From Sagittula sp048553715 (GTDB taxonomy: Bacteria; Pseudomonadota; Alphaproteobacteria; Rhodobacterales; Rhodobacteraceae), in NCBI RefSeq assembly GCF_048553715.1, contig NZ_JBLZNC010000004.1, positions 372,001-436,000 on the forward strand: a DNA stretch of 64,000 nt. The letters run 5' to 3'. The first letter of the stretch is position 1, and every line of letters begins with the position of its first letter. Made by a program: the position numbers and the translations under genes. The notes under the pieces were generated by a model. That model saw only the letters and a list, made by a program, of their open reading frames with translations. It did no database searches and was not told where the DNA came from. Positions 18,009 through 26,296 of the stretch are shown in pieces.

Positions 18009-18662
18009 GTGAAAAACGTGATTTTGGGGGCAGCCATCGTGGCAGGCCTGACCACCGCCGCCGCCGCCGAAACCGAACTTTCGTTCTACACCGGGTGGCA
18101 GACCTTGCCGCACAGCCGTATCTCGGGCGAGCTGCCCAATGGCGGTGGCGACTATGACGAGCTGGTCGGCTGGAAGGGCGACAGCTTTGCCGCACCGCCT
18201 TATTATGGCGCGCGCGCCATGTGGTGGCAGCCGTCGGGGCTGGGTTTCGGCGTCGAATACACTCACACCAAGGCCTATGCTGATGATGACACGTTGGACA
18301 CGCTGGGCTTTTCGCAGCTTGAATTCACCGATGGCCACAACGTGCTGACCGCCAATGTGCACAAGCGTTGGGAAGACCGCTGGGGCAACATCACGCCTTA
18401 CGTCGGTGGTGGTCTGGGCATTGCCTTTCCACATGTGGATGCCGATCACGAATCCGGTTCAAACACCTATGGCTTTCAGGTCACAGGTCCCGCGGTTCGT
18501 CTGACCGCAGGTGCCTCCATGCCGATCAACGACCGCTTCTCTGTGTTCGGGGAATACCAGTTCACCTATTCCACGAACGAGGGCGATTTCGAGGATGGCG
18601 GCAGCTTTGACACCGACATTAAGACAAATGCGCTGAACATCGGTGTTTCGCTGAACTTCTAA
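18009..18662 (+). CDS. Outer-membrane beta-barrel protein (OmpA/OmpW-like barrel)
   Basis: A 217-residue exported protein. A signal peptide (VILGAAIVAGLTTAAAAE) is followed by alternating beta-strands rich in aromatic and Gly residues (GWQTLP, GARAMWWQPSGLGFGVEYTH, YVGGGLGIAFPHVD) and the last strand ends in Phe (NIGVSLNF), typical of an eight-stranded outer-membrane barrel of the OmpA-beta/OMP_b-brl type. Its role is probably structural or lipid-related and cannot be narrowed. The GTG at 18009 is preferred because a CAGGAG box lies eight bases upstream; the GTG at 18000 would overlap that box. Confidence 0.82.
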   Translation: MKNVILGAAIVAGLTTAAAAETELSFYTGWQTLPHSRISGELPNGGGDYDELVGWKGDSFAAPPYYGARAMWWQPSGLGFGVEYTHTKAYADDDTLDTLGFSQLEFTDGHNVLTANVHKRWEDRWGNITPYVGGGLGIAFPHVDADHESGSNTYGFQVTGPAVRLTAGASMPINDRFSVFGEYQFTYSTNEGDFEDGGSFDTDIKTNALNIGVSLNF

Positions 18663-18680
18663 GCGCAGTCGAACCGGAAC

Positions 18681-18713
18681 AAACGCCGCTCCCTCCGGGG
18701 GCGGCGTTTTCGT
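18681..18713. terminator. Bidirectional terminator
   Basis: AAACGCCGC (18681-18689) and GCGGCGTTT (18701-18709) form a perfect stem extended inward by CCC/GGG, with A- and T-runs at the two ends. It lies between the convergent barrel-protein and GST genes. Confidence 0.88.
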
Positions 18714-18716
18714 TGG

Positions 18717-19319
18717 TCAATCCGGTTTTGTGGCCAGCATGGCGGGGCGCTGCGCCATTTTGTCGTACCACGCCGCCAGATCATTGCGACCAATGCGCCA
18801 TTGCCGCACGTCGTGGCGGAAATCCAGATACCCCAGCGCGCAGCCCACCGCGATCTGCCCCATATCCAGCGGCCCGTTCAGGTGGCTCATCCAGCGGGTT
18901 TCCAACGCGTCGAGCGAGCGCGCCACCTTGGACCACTGGCCTTCGATCCAGTCCATCGACACATGTTCCGGCGCGCGAAAGCGTTCCTCGTAGACAATCA
19001 GAACCGCGGCTTCCATGATGCCATGCGCCGTCGCCTCAAGCGTCAACGTGTCCCAAATGCGCGCCTCTGGGTACAGGCCGGCCTCGGCGCGGGCGTCGAG
19101 AAACCGGCAGATCACGCGACTGTCGTACAGCGTGGGGCTGTTCTCCCGCACGAGGGCAGGGATTTTCCCGACCGGATTTGCCGTGGCCAATGCGGCATCG
19201 GCCTGCAGTGGGGTCGTCGCGACATTGACCCGTTCCACATCATCGATCTGGCCGGTCTCGTGCAAGGCCACCATCACCTTGCGAACAAAGGGCGAGGCGG
19301 GCGAATACAACAGTTTCAT
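18717..19319 (-). CDS. Glutathione S-transferase family protein
   Basis: A 200-residue cytosolic GST. The thioredoxin-fold N-terminal half has KLLYSPASPFVRKVMVALHE with the Ser of SPxSPFVRK as the likely catalytic residue, the cis-Pro loop NPVGKIPALV, and the glutathione gamma-Glu binding motif DSRVICRFLD. The C-terminal half is all-helical and keeps the GYLDFRH segment of the YibF-like bacterial class. It probably conjugates or reduces small electrophiles; the substrate is unknown. It stands alone between the terminator and xerC. Confidence 0.88.
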   Translation of the reverse strand: MKLLYSPASPFVRKVMVALHETGQIDDVERVNVATTPLQADAALATANPVGKIPALVRENSPTLYDSRVICRFLDARAEAGLYPEARIWDTLTLEATAHGIMEAAVLIVYEERFRAPEHVSMDWIEGQWSKVARSLDALETRWMSHLNGPLDMGQIAVGCALGYLDFRHDVRQWRIGRNDLAAWYDKMAQRPAMLATKPD

Positions 19320-19388
19320 GGGGGACCTCCTGTGCGGTGTCCATCATGCTTGGCAGGCTTGGCGCTCGGGCTCAAGCGCCTGTGACGC

Positions 19389-20315
19389 CTAACCTGCTTT
19401 GGGGTGGCAGGCGTCGTAGATTTTCATCAGATGCACCTGATCAACGCCGGTATAGGCCTGTGTTGTCGACAGCGACGCATGGCCCAGCAGTTCCTGAATG
19501 GCGCGCAAATCGCCGCCCGCCTGCAACAAATGGGTGGCAAAGCTGTGGCGCATGGCGTGCGGGGTCGCAGTCGACGGCAGGCCCAGTTGCATGCGGGCGC
19601 GTTCGGTGACCTTTGTGATGTGGCGCGGGTTCAGCGCCCCGCCGCGAGCGCCTCGAAACAGCGCCTCGTCCGGTGTCATAGGGTAGGGGCACAGCGACAG
19701 ATAAGTGTCCACCGCACGGCGCGCGATGGGCAACACCGGCACCAAGCGTTCCTTGCGCCCTTTGCCCATGATCCGCAGGCTGTCGGTCAGCGGCAGATCA
19801 CGCCCTGTCAGTCCCAGCGCCTCGGAAATGCGCAAGCCGCATCCATACAGCAGCGTGGTCACCGCAGCATCGCGCGCGCCTTGCCAGCTGTCTTGCGTTT
19901 GCAATTCCACCGTGTCGATCATCGCGCGCGCGGCGTCTTCGGACAGGGGGCGCGGCAGTTTTTTCTGAAACTTCGGCGCGCGTATGGTCAGCACGGCAGT
20001 GGGCTCGAACCCCTCGCGTTCCGCCAGCCAGCGGTAAAAGGTCTTCACAGCCGACAGCTTGCGCGCCACTGACCGCGAGGAAATGCCCTGACCGCGCAGA
20101 TGCGCCAGCCAGCCGCGCATGTCAGAGGTCGTCACCCGCGCCAGCGGCGCAAGCCCCTGCGGTTCCGCATGATGGCTGGTAAGAAAGGCGATGAAATCAA
20201 CAACGTCGGTCCGGTAGGCCGTGACCGTATGCTCTGACGCCTCTTTCAACGCGCGCTGATGGTCCAGCCACGTGGCCAGCGCATGGCGCGCCGCTTGGGA
20301 AATCTCAAATGTCAT
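19389..20315 (-). CDS. xerC: Tyrosine recombinase XerC
   Basis: A 308-residue site-specific recombinase that resolves chromosome dimers at dif together with XerD. The N-terminal SAM-like domain includes SVARKLSAVKTFYRWL. The catalytic set is complete: Arg in YGCGLRISEAL, Lys in GKGRKERLVP, His253 and Arg256 in HAMRHSFATH, His279 in LGHASLSTT, and the nucleophile Tyr288 in TQAYTGVD. Normal length and absence of mobile-element context argue for the housekeeping enzyme, not an integrase. It is followed upstream by the DUF484 gene in the same direction, a common pairing. Confidence 0.93.
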   Translation of the reverse strand: MTFEISQAARHALATWLDHQRALKEASEHTVTAYRTDVVDFIAFLTSHHAEPQGLAPLARVTTSDMRGWLAHLRGQGISSRSVARKLSAVKTFYRWLAEREGFEPTAVLTIRAPKFQKKLPRPLSEDAARAMIDTVELQTQDSWQGARDAAVTTLLYGCGLRISEALGLTGRDLPLTDSLRIMGKGRKERLVPVLPIARRAVDTYLSLCPYPMTPDEALFRGARGGALNPRHITKVTERARMQLGLPSTATPHAMRHSFATHLLQAGGDLRAIQELLGHASLSTTQAYTGVDQVHLMKIYDACHPKAG

Positions 20316-20372
20316 GGCCCCACCTTATAGCGCGGATTGCGCCGTGACCTGTCCCCCGGTTGGTGGCGCGGC

Positions 20373-21080
20373 TCAGCTGAGCCAGCGGCGCATGCCCCGT
20401 TCAAACACTCCGGCGAAAAAGGCCAGCAGATCGGTGCCTTGCTGTGGAGAGAACTGATGCGGGTCTTCCGATCCCATGACCAACAGGCCGGGCAGGCGGC
20501 CGGGGCCGAAATCCAGTTTCAGGCAGGCTTCGGAGCGGATCCATTCGGCGCGGGTGCCGTAGACGCGCCCATCGCCGTGGCTGACCTGTCGCAGTGTGAC
20601 CGTGCGCACGGGGGCTTCGCGGTCGCCACAGATGAATTGTTCGACAAACCCCGGTTCAGCCACGGACAACACATCGCCCAAACGGCGGATCACCGGCTCG
20701 CTGTCGTCCTGTGCGGTTTCCAGAACCAGTTTGATAATGTCGACCCGCAGGATCTGTGCGACCTCGCCGCCGAGATCCTTGAGGAAGGGTTCAAAATCCA
20801 ACGGGTCGAGCATCCGTAGAATGGCGCGGTGGATCTGGTTGGTGCCTGCAAGGTTTTCGTAGGCGGCGGCGATGACGCTGCGATGCGTGTCCTCCAGCCG
20901 GTCAAGCCGTGCCTCCAGCCGTTCCATCGCAATGCCGCGCAGATCCACGATATTGCCGCCCATCGCACGTTCGTTCGCCGCGATCAGCGCGTGCATCAGG
21001 TCCTTGTCATCCAAGATCATGTCGGGACGCGTGATGATCGTTTCGCGGAGAGACTCCTCGATTCGGGCGGTGCTGGTCAT
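20373..21080 (-). CDS. DUF484 family protein
   Basis: A 235-residue soluble protein. A helical N-terminal part (ARIEESLRETIITRPDMILDD, with a coiled-coil-like ERLEARLDRLEDTHR stretch) precedes a GAF-like C-terminal domain ending GSEDPHQFSPQQGTDLLAFFAGVFERGMRRWL. This is the DUF484 pattern often found directly before xerC. It lies 57 bases upstream of the xerC start and is probably co-transcribed. The start at 21080 was chosen because the extra 69 codons of open frame lack family similarity. The biochemical role is unknown. Confidence 0.88.
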   Translation of the reverse strand: MTSTARIEESLRETIITRPDMILDDKDLMHALIAANERAMGGNIVDLRGIAMERLEARLDRLEDTHRSVIAAAYENLAGTNQIHRAILRMLDPLDFEPFLKDLGGEVAQILRVDIIKLVLETAQDDSEPVIRRLGDVLSVAEPGFVEQFICGDREAPVRTVTLRQVSHGDGRVYGTRAEWIRSEACLKLDFGPGRLPGLLVMGSEDPHQFSPQQGTDLLAFFAGVFERGMRRWLS

Positions 21081-21273
21081 GTGCTGTCCTGTATCGGGCC
21101 GGCGGGGCCGGTCGGTCGCTGCTCGCGCTTTTGCGCTTTGTTTGGGCATTTTGTGCCTTGGCGGGCGACCCGCTGTCAAGGAATTCCGCCCTGTGTCGCG
21201 CGGCACGGCGGCAAACGCTGCGCTTTGGGCACGGCGGGAATCGTGCCATCCTGCGAACAGGAGGAGAGCGACC

Positions 21274-21600
21274 ATGCCAAATATCACACAGGATTCCGGC
21301 TATCAGACTGTCATCACCACGTTCGAGACCAGCCCGGGGAATTGTCAGGACCTGCTGGAGGCGCTGCAAGACGCGCTGGCCGCGCATATCTCGCAACAGC
21401 CGGGGTTTGTTTCTGCGGCCTTGCACGTCAACGATGCGCAAACCCGGATCGCAAACTACAGCCAATGGGCGCGGCGGGAGGATTTCCTCGCCATGCTGCG
21501 TTCAGACGACATGCGCGAAACCAACCGCCGTCTGAACGCATTGTGCCGATCATTCGAGCCGGTGCTCTATGAGGTGGCGGCCACGTTCGGGCGTGGCTGA
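21274..21600 (+). CDS. Antibiotic biosynthesis monooxygenase (ABM) domain protein
   Basis: A 108-residue dimeric alpha-beta barrel type protein. Sequence markers are VITTFETSPGNCQDLLEAL, HISQQPGFVSAALHVNDAQTRI and NYSQWARREDFLAML, the strand-helix-strand pattern of the ABM/YgiN fold. Members act as cofactor-free monooxygenases or heme/quinone-handling proteins; the substrate is not predictable. The ATG at 21274 follows a GAGGAG ribosome-binding site. The gene ends exactly one base before the stop of the convergent regulator gene. Confidence 0.85.
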   Translation: MPNITQDSGYQTVITTFETSPGNCQDLLEALQDALAAHISQQPGFVSAALHVNDAQTRIANYSQWARREDFLAMLRSDDMRETNRRLNALCRSFEPVLYEVAATFGRG

Positions 21601-22293
21601 TCAGGCTGCGACGTCCTCTTGGATGGTGTCGCGCGCGGCAAAGCGGAAACCGGACCCGCGGACTGTTTCGATGTCGACGGCGCCATTCGAGGCCTGCAAA
21701 AAGGCCCGCAGGTTGCAGATGTAGACGTCGAACACCCGGGCGTCGGGTTCGTTTTCCAGCCCGTAAATGTGGGACAGCAACTCGGCCCGTGTCACAAGCT
21801 GCCCCGGACGCAGCGCGAGGTATTCCAACAGCTCGTACAGCTTGGGGGACAGTTTCATCGGGCAGTTCGACAGATGTGCCTTCCGGGTCAGCAGATCGAC
21901 GGTCAGCGGCCCGTGGTTGATTTGCGGCACGGGCAAACCCAAAGCCCGGCGCGCCACGGCCTGCAGCATGACAACCGCTTCTTCCGGCGGGCGGCTGGTG
22001 TCGATCACGCAATCCGCACCGGCATCCAGCCAAGCGGCGATCTGCTGCGGTGTCGGCTTGGTGGCAACCAGCGCGACCGGCATGGGATCGGTTTTGGACT
22101 GCAAGATGGTCAGGTTCACGCCCTGCGCCCCGATCTGATCGGCTGCGAGGATCAAAAGATCGGCTTCGCCATGGCGCATGAAATGGCTCACGTCCTCGAT
22201 CCGGTCGGTGCGGGTCATCAGCGTGCCATTGGCCGCAAGCTCTGCCGCGAGGGTCATCATGGTCCAGTTGGTTTCAGCGATCAGGTAACGCAT
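21601..22293 (-). CDS. CtrA-like winged-helix regulator with degenerate receiver domain
   Basis: A 230-residue OmpR/PhoB-class protein. The output domain (about 125-225) contains LSPKLYELLEYLALRPGQLVTRAELLSHIYG and ARVFDVYICNLRAFL, strongly reminiscent of the CtrA DNA-binding domain. The N-terminal domain has a receiver-like outline, but the acidic pair reads AETN, the position of the phospho-accepting Asp reads Ala in LLILAADQ, and the conserved Lys region reads DTSRPP. It is therefore a pseudo-receiver that should work without classical phosphorylation. It is divergent from the hemerythrin-like gene across 269 bases. Target genes are unknown. Confidence 0.82.
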   Translation of the reverse strand: MRYLIAETNWTMMTLAAELAANGTLMTRTDRIEDVSHFMRHGEADLLILAADQIGAQGVNLTILQSKTDPMPVALVATKPTPQQIAAWLDAGADCVIDTSRPPEEAVVMLQAVARRALGLPVPQINHGPLTVDLLTRKAHLSNCPMKLSPKLYELLEYLALRPGQLVTRAELLSHIYGLENEPDARVFDVYICNLRAFLQASNGAVDIETVRGSGFRFAARDTIQEDVAA

Positions 22294-22562
22294 TGGTTCG
22301 TCCTTCAGGTCATCACGGTCTGTGTTTGGATCAGACCCCGCCGGCAGCCCGCACGGGGCCACACACATGGCGGTTGATGGGCCCGGAGACGGTGTTCTTC
22401 CGGCGGGCCAGCGAAGGGCTGCGTTCTGCAACCTGTATTAATGGCATACGTGCGAATCTTGCGCGGATTGTGGCGCGCACTGGGCAAAGCTGTGGCTCTG
22501 GTCCGGATGCGCGCGGGTCGGGCGGGCTTGACGCAAAGACCAAAGCCTACAGTTTGAACGCC

Positions 22563-23114
22563 ATGGAAACCTATTATGATTTGACCGACCGGCGCGGTCT
22601 GCCCGAGAACCTGATCCTGCTGCTCGACAGCTTTCCGCGTGAGGCTTGGGCGGAACATCCCAATTTTGCCGGTCTGGTGGCCTTCTGGCTGGACCGCCAT
22701 GCCATGTTTCGCAAACTTTGCGCGATGATGGGGCAAGAGGCGGAGCAGGCCGTCGATGGTACGATGTCCGCGCAAACCCATGCGCAGCGCTTGCGGCATC
22801 TGGGCGGGGCGCTGGTGCAGCAATTGCACGGCCATCACCAGATCGAGGATGTGCACTACTTCCCGATCCTGCGCGCGCGTGAGGACGGTCTGGCGCGGGG
22901 CTTCGACATCTTGGACCGCGATCATCACGCGATGGACGGTCTGCTGGATCGCTTCGGCCAAAGCGCGAATGGCGTGTTGCGCGGCACGGTGGAGCCGGGG
23001 CATTTCCGCGAGGTCCTGACCGGGTTCGAGACGCTCTTGCTGCGCCACCTCACTGATGAGGAGGACCTGATCGTGCCCGTGATCCTGAAACACGGGCCCG
23101 ATGGTTTGCAGTAA
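22563..23114 (+). CDS. Hemerythrin-like (HHE) domain protein
   Basis: A 183-residue four-helix-bundle protein with the iron-ligating pattern of the HHE family: FWLDRHAMFRKL, LHGHHQIEDVHYFPIL, ILDRDHHAMDGLL and HLTDEEDLIVPVIL. Such proteins bind a di-iron or related centre and serve in oxygen, nitric oxide or iron sensing and storage. The ATG at 22563 begins METYYDLTDRRGLPENL; the longer frame from 22293 lies in the divergent promoter. It ends 15 bases before the convergent choV stop. Confidence 0.85.
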   Translation: METYYDLTDRRGLPENLILLLDSFPREAWAEHPNFAGLVAFWLDRHAMFRKLCAMMGQEAEQAVDGTMSAQTHAQRLRHLGGALVQQLHGHHQIEDVHYFPILRAREDGLARGFDILDRDHHAMDGLLDRFGQSANGVLRGTVEPGHFREVLTGFETLLLRHLTDEEDLIVPVILKHGPDGLQ

Positions 23115-23129
23115 TCCGTGCGCTATAGA

Positions 23130-24167
23130 TCAGGCGCGCTGGTTCAGCAGGGCGGTCATCACGGCGGGCACATCGATATGGCCCAGCACCTGATCACCGT
23201 CGGCCACCAGAACCGGCAGATCCCCCGCCGCCACCATCGGAAGAATTTCGCGGATGGTCAGCTCGGGCGAGACACGCGGCAGACCGTCGGCGCCCTGATC
23301 GGGGACAGGTCCCATGATCTCCAAAGCGCGCAGCACGTTCAGCGGGTTCATATGGGCGACAAAGTCCGCCACATAATCGGTCGCGGGGTTCAGGACGATA
23401 TCCTGCGGGGCGCCGCATTGCACGATCCGCCCGCCTTCCATGATGGCGATGCGGTTGCCGATCTTCAGCGCCTCGTCGAGATCATGGCTGACAAAGATGA
23501 TCGTGCGGCCCAGCTTTGCCTGCAGTTCAAGAAGCTCGTCCTGAAGCTTGTTGCGGATCAGCGGGTCAAGCGCGCTAAACGGTTCGTCCATCAGCAAAAT
23601 GGGCGCTTCGGTCGCCATGGCACGGGCCAGTCCGACACGTTGCTGCATGCCGCCTGACAGCTCGCCCACCTGACGGTCGGCCCAGTCGGTCAGGTTCACC
23701 AGATCCAGCTGCGCGCGGGCGCGGTCGTGGCGCTCTGCCTCGGGGACGCCTGCGATTTCCAGACCAAAGGCCACGTTGTCGATGACGGTGCGCCACGGCA
23801 GCAGACCGAATTGCTGGAACACCATCGCCACCCGCTGAATGCGGATGTCGCGCAGCTCTTTTTCGCTGCAGTTGGCCACATCGACCATGCCGCCATCGGT
23901 GCGCACCTCTACCCGGCCACGCGCCACGGGGTTCAGCCCGTTCACCGCACGCAGCAGCGTGGATTTGCCAGAGCCGGACAGCCCCATCAGCACCAGAATT
24001 TCGCCGTCCTGCACTTCGAGCGAGCAGTTGTGCACGCCCAGAACCTGTCCGGTGGCCTGCTGGATTTCGGACCGGTCCTTGCCTGCGTCCATCAGGGGCA
24101 GGGCGGTCTGGGGCTTGTCGCCAAAGACGATGTTGACCGCGTCGAAACGCACCATTGGATCGCTCAT
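23130..24167 (-). CDS. choV: Choline/betaine ABC transporter, ATP-binding protein
   Basis: A 345-residue ATPase of the OpuA/ProV class. Walker A is GLSGSGKSTLL, the Q-loop is in MVFQQFGLLPWRTV, the signature is LSGGMQQRVGLARA, Walker B is ILLMDEPFSALDPL and the H-loop is SHDLDEA. The long insertion between the first strand and Walker A (KDRSEIQQATGQVLGVHNCS) and a C-terminal CBS-like extension of about 70 residues are typical of ChoV. It drives choline uptake by ChoXW. It lies directly behind choW (three bases apart). Confidence 0.92.
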   Translation of the reverse strand: MSDPMVRFDAVNIVFGDKPQTALPLMDAGKDRSEIQQATGQVLGVHNCSLEVQDGEILVLMGLSGSGKSTLLRAVNGLNPVARGRVEVRTDGGMVDVANCSEKELRDIRIQRVAMVFQQFGLLPWRTVIDNVAFGLEIAGVPEAERHDRARAQLDLVNLTDWADRQVGELSGGMQQRVGLARAMATEAPILLMDEPFSALDPLIRNKLQDELLELQAKLGRTIIFVSHDLDEALKIGNRIAIMEGGRIVQCGAPQDIVLNPATDYVADFVAHMNPLNVLRALEIMGPVPDQGADGLPRVSPELTIREILPMVAAGDLPVLVADGDQVLGHIDVPAVMTALLNQRA

Positions 24168-24170
24168 GGC

Positions 24171-25001
24171 TTAATTCCCCCGTTTGAACATGCGGTCAAA
24201 GATGATGGCGACCAGAACAATGGCGATGCCCACCTCGAAACCCTTGGCAATGTTGACGGTGTTCAGCGCCCGCAGGGTCGGCACGCCCAGACCGGATGCC
24301 CCGACCAAAGCGGCAATCACAACCATCGACAGTGACAGCATGATCGTCTGCGTCAGACCGGCCATGATCTGCGGCATGGCGTAGGGCAGTTCGACCTTCC
24401 ACAGCAGTTGCCGTTTGGTGGCGCCAAAGGCGGTGCCCGCCTCGATCAGCGCCTGCGGGGTCGAGGTGATCCCCAGATGGGTCAGTCGAATGGGTGCGGG
24501 AATGGCAAAGATCACCGTGGCGATCAGGCCGGGCACCATGCCGAGGCCGAAGAGGATCAGCGCGGGGATGAGGTATACAAAGGTCGGAATGGTCTGCATC
24601 AGGTCCAACACAGGTGACAGGGCGTTCATCAGCCATGGCCGCCGCGCCGCCGCAATACCGACAGGGACGCCAACGCCCATACAGACCAGCGCAGAGGCGA
24701 TGACCAGCGACAACGTTTCTGTGGTTTCTTCCCAATAGCCTTGGTTGATGATCAGCAGCAGGCCCGCAGCGGTAAACACGGAGAACCAGACAGATTTTCG
24801 GGCAAACCAGCTGACCAGGGTGATCACCGCAACGATGACCAGCGCAGGGGGCGTTTGCAGGCACCACAGCATGGCATCGATGACGGTCTCAAGGATCAGC
24901 GCAAAGCCGTCAAAGAACCACGCGGCATTGTCGGTCAGCCAGTCGACGCCCCATTTCACCCACTTCCCCAGCGGGATCTTGTTGTCTTCCAGCCATTCCA
25001 T
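24171..25001 (-). CDS. choW: Choline ABC transporter, permease
   Basis: A 276-residue ProW/OpuAB-type permease with about six or seven membrane spans. The N-terminal part is amphipathic (MEWLEDNKIPLGKWVKWGVDWLTDN), and the EAA coupling motif reads EAGTAFGATKRQLLWKVELPYAMPQIMAGL. It forms the membrane channel for choline import with ChoV and ChoX. A palindrome resembling a BetI site lies 22 bases upstream of its start, after a terminator-like hairpin that follows choX. Confidence 0.93.
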   Translation of the reverse strand: MEWLEDNKIPLGKWVKWGVDWLTDNAAWFFDGFALILETVIDAMLWCLQTPPALVIVAVITLVSWFARKSVWFSVFTAAGLLLIINQGYWEETTETLSLVIASALVCMGVGVPVGIAAARRPWLMNALSPVLDLMQTIPTFVYLIPALILFGLGMVPGLIATVIFAIPAPIRLTHLGITSTPQALIEAGTAFGATKRQLLWKVELPYAMPQIMAGLTQTIMLSLSMVVIAALVGASGLGVPTLRALNTVNIAKGFEVGIAIVLVAIIFDRMFKRGN

Positions 25002-25022
25002 GGCGTGCCCTCGCTTATTGCT

Positions 25023-25038
25023 TTGACTGACCAGTCAA
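25023..25038 (-). promoter_or_regulatory. BetI-like operator upstream of choW
   Basis: TTGACTG-AC-CAGTCAA is a palindrome with perfect 7-bp arms around two bases. It shares its TTGACTGA half with the sites before choX and betI. The position suggests a secondary, choline-responsive start for choWV. Confidence 0.6.
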
Positions 25039-25121
25039 TTAGCCGATGTGAGGCAAAGAATAAAGCCTCACCCGTTCAAAGATGTCAGAAAACGTCGCTT
25101 TTGCGGGATATTCCGACAAGA

Positions 25122-25150
25122 AAGGCCGCCGACACGCGGTCGACGGCCTT
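25122..25150 (-). terminator. Hairpin with T-tail between choX and choW
   Basis: AAGGCCG-C-CGA and TCG-A-CGGCCTT pair (11 bp with one mismatch, 7-base loop). On the minus strand the stem is followed by TTTCTTG. It lies 23 bases after the choX stop and could attenuate transcription into choWV, favouring an excess of the binding protein. Confidence 0.65.
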
Positions 25151-25172
25151 GACGGTTGTCTCGGGGCGCGGA

Positions 25173-26099
25173 TCAGTCCAGCGCGGAGGTGACCGCCGCC
25201 AGCGCATCACCACCGTCCTTGGTGGTCACGCCGTCCAGCCAGCCGTCCAGAACGTCCGTGTTCGCCGACAGCCATGCGGTGGCTGCATCCTGCGGGTCCT
25301 CGCCGTCATCGAGGATCTTGGCCATGATCTCGTTTTCCATGGCGAGCGTGAATTCGAGGTTGGTCAGCAGCTTGCCCACGTTCGGGCAGGCGTCGACATA
25401 ACCTGCGGTGGTGTTGGTGTAGACGGTCGCCCCACCAAGGTTCGGCCCGAAATAGTCATCACCGCCGGTGAGATAGGACATCTCGAAGTTGGCGTTCATC
25501 GGGTGCGGTTCCCAGCCAAGAAAGACCACAGGCTCGTCACGGCGATCGGCGCGCGACACTTGGGACAGCATGCCCTGCTCCGAGGATTCGACCACTTCGA
25601 ACCCTTCGAGGCCAAAGGCGTTCTCGTCGATCATGGACTGGATCAGGCGGTTGCCGTCGTTGCCCGGCTCGATGCCGTAGATCTTGCCGTCGAGCGCGTC
25701 CATGTTGGCGGCAATGTCGGCAAAGTCCTTGATGCCCGCATCGGCGGCGGCCTTGTTCACGGCCAGCGTATATTTCGCCCCTTCAAGGTTGGCGCGCACG
25801 GTGTCGACGGTGCCCGCCTCGCGGTAGGCGGCAATGTCGCCTTCCATCGTGGGCATCCAGTTGCCAAGGAAGACATCCACATCGCCCGACGCCAGCGAGG
25901 TGTAGGTCACCGGCACGGACAGCACCTTGACGTCGGCCTCGTATCCCAGCGCCTCCAGCACAACAGAGGTGGCGGCAGTGGTTGCCGTGATATCGGTCCA
26001 GCCGACGTCGGACAGGGTCACGGTGTCACAGTTGGCCATGGCACCGGTTGCGGTCACGCTGAGCGCGGCGATGGCGCAAAGGGTCTGCTTGATCTGCAT
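25173..26099 (-). CDS. choX: Choline ABC transporter, substrate-binding protein
   Basis: A 308-residue periplasmic binding protein of the OpuAC/ChoX class. A signal peptide ends near residue 22 (SVTATGAMANCDTV), and the mature protein contains VGWTDITATTAATSVVLEALGY, the domain hinge VFLGNWMPTMEGDI and WEPHPMNANFEMSYL. Aromatic residues in these segments form the cage that binds the trimethylammonium group. The start at 26099 leaves 80 bases to the BetI-like operator at 26179. It supplies choline to ChoWV for oxidation by BetA and BetB. Confidence 0.93.
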   Translation of the reverse strand: MQIKQTLCAIAALSVTATGAMANCDTVTLSDVGWTDITATTAATSVVLEALGYEADVKVLSVPVTYTSLASGDVDVFLGNWMPTMEGDIAAYREAGTVDTVRANLEGAKYTLAVNKAAADAGIKDFADIAANMDALDGKIYGIEPGNDGNRLIQSMIDENAFGLEGFEVVESSEQGMLSQVSRADRRDEPVVFLGWEPHPMNANFEMSYLTGGDDYFGPNLGGATVYTNTTAGYVDACPNVGKLLTNLEFTLAMENEIMAKILDDGEDPQDAATAWLSANTDVLDGWLDGVTTKDGGDALAAVTSALD

Positions 26100-26178
26100 G
26101 GAAGTCTCCGCTGTTGAATTGGTTCTTTTGTCTAAGCATTCGGCGGGTGTGCCGCGCTTGTGCAAGAGCTTAGCGGCA

Positions 26179-26196
26179 ATTGACTGACGGATCAAT
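26179..26196 (-). promoter_or_regulatory. BetI operator upstream of choX
   Basis: ATTGA-N8-TCAAT with the centre CTGACGGA. The same sequence, identical over 21 bases including the following CAG, occurs upstream of betI at 30230. It fits the BetI-box pattern and would make choline uptake derepress together with choline oxidation. Confidence 0.8.
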
Positions 26197-26227
26197 CAGG
26201 GATTCCGTTGTGTGACCCTCGCAAACG

Positions 26228-26258
26228 CAAAACGCGCGACCGTTTGCTGGCCGCGCGT
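26228..26258 (-). terminator. Terminator after betA
   Basis: On the minus strand ACGCGCGGCC pairs with GGTCGCGCGT (10 bp, one G-T pair) around a 7-base loop and is followed by TTTGCG. It lies 39 bases past the betA stop and before the choX operator, separating the two units. Confidence 0.75.
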
Positions 26259-26296
26259 CGTCATGTCATTGGTTTGTTTGGCTAAATATCCGCGCG

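Noticed and set aside
19389..20315. Integrase marking a genomic island boundary
   Set aside because: The sequence and its DUF484 neighbour fit the housekeeping XerC recombinase; no attachment-site repeats or tRNA were seen.
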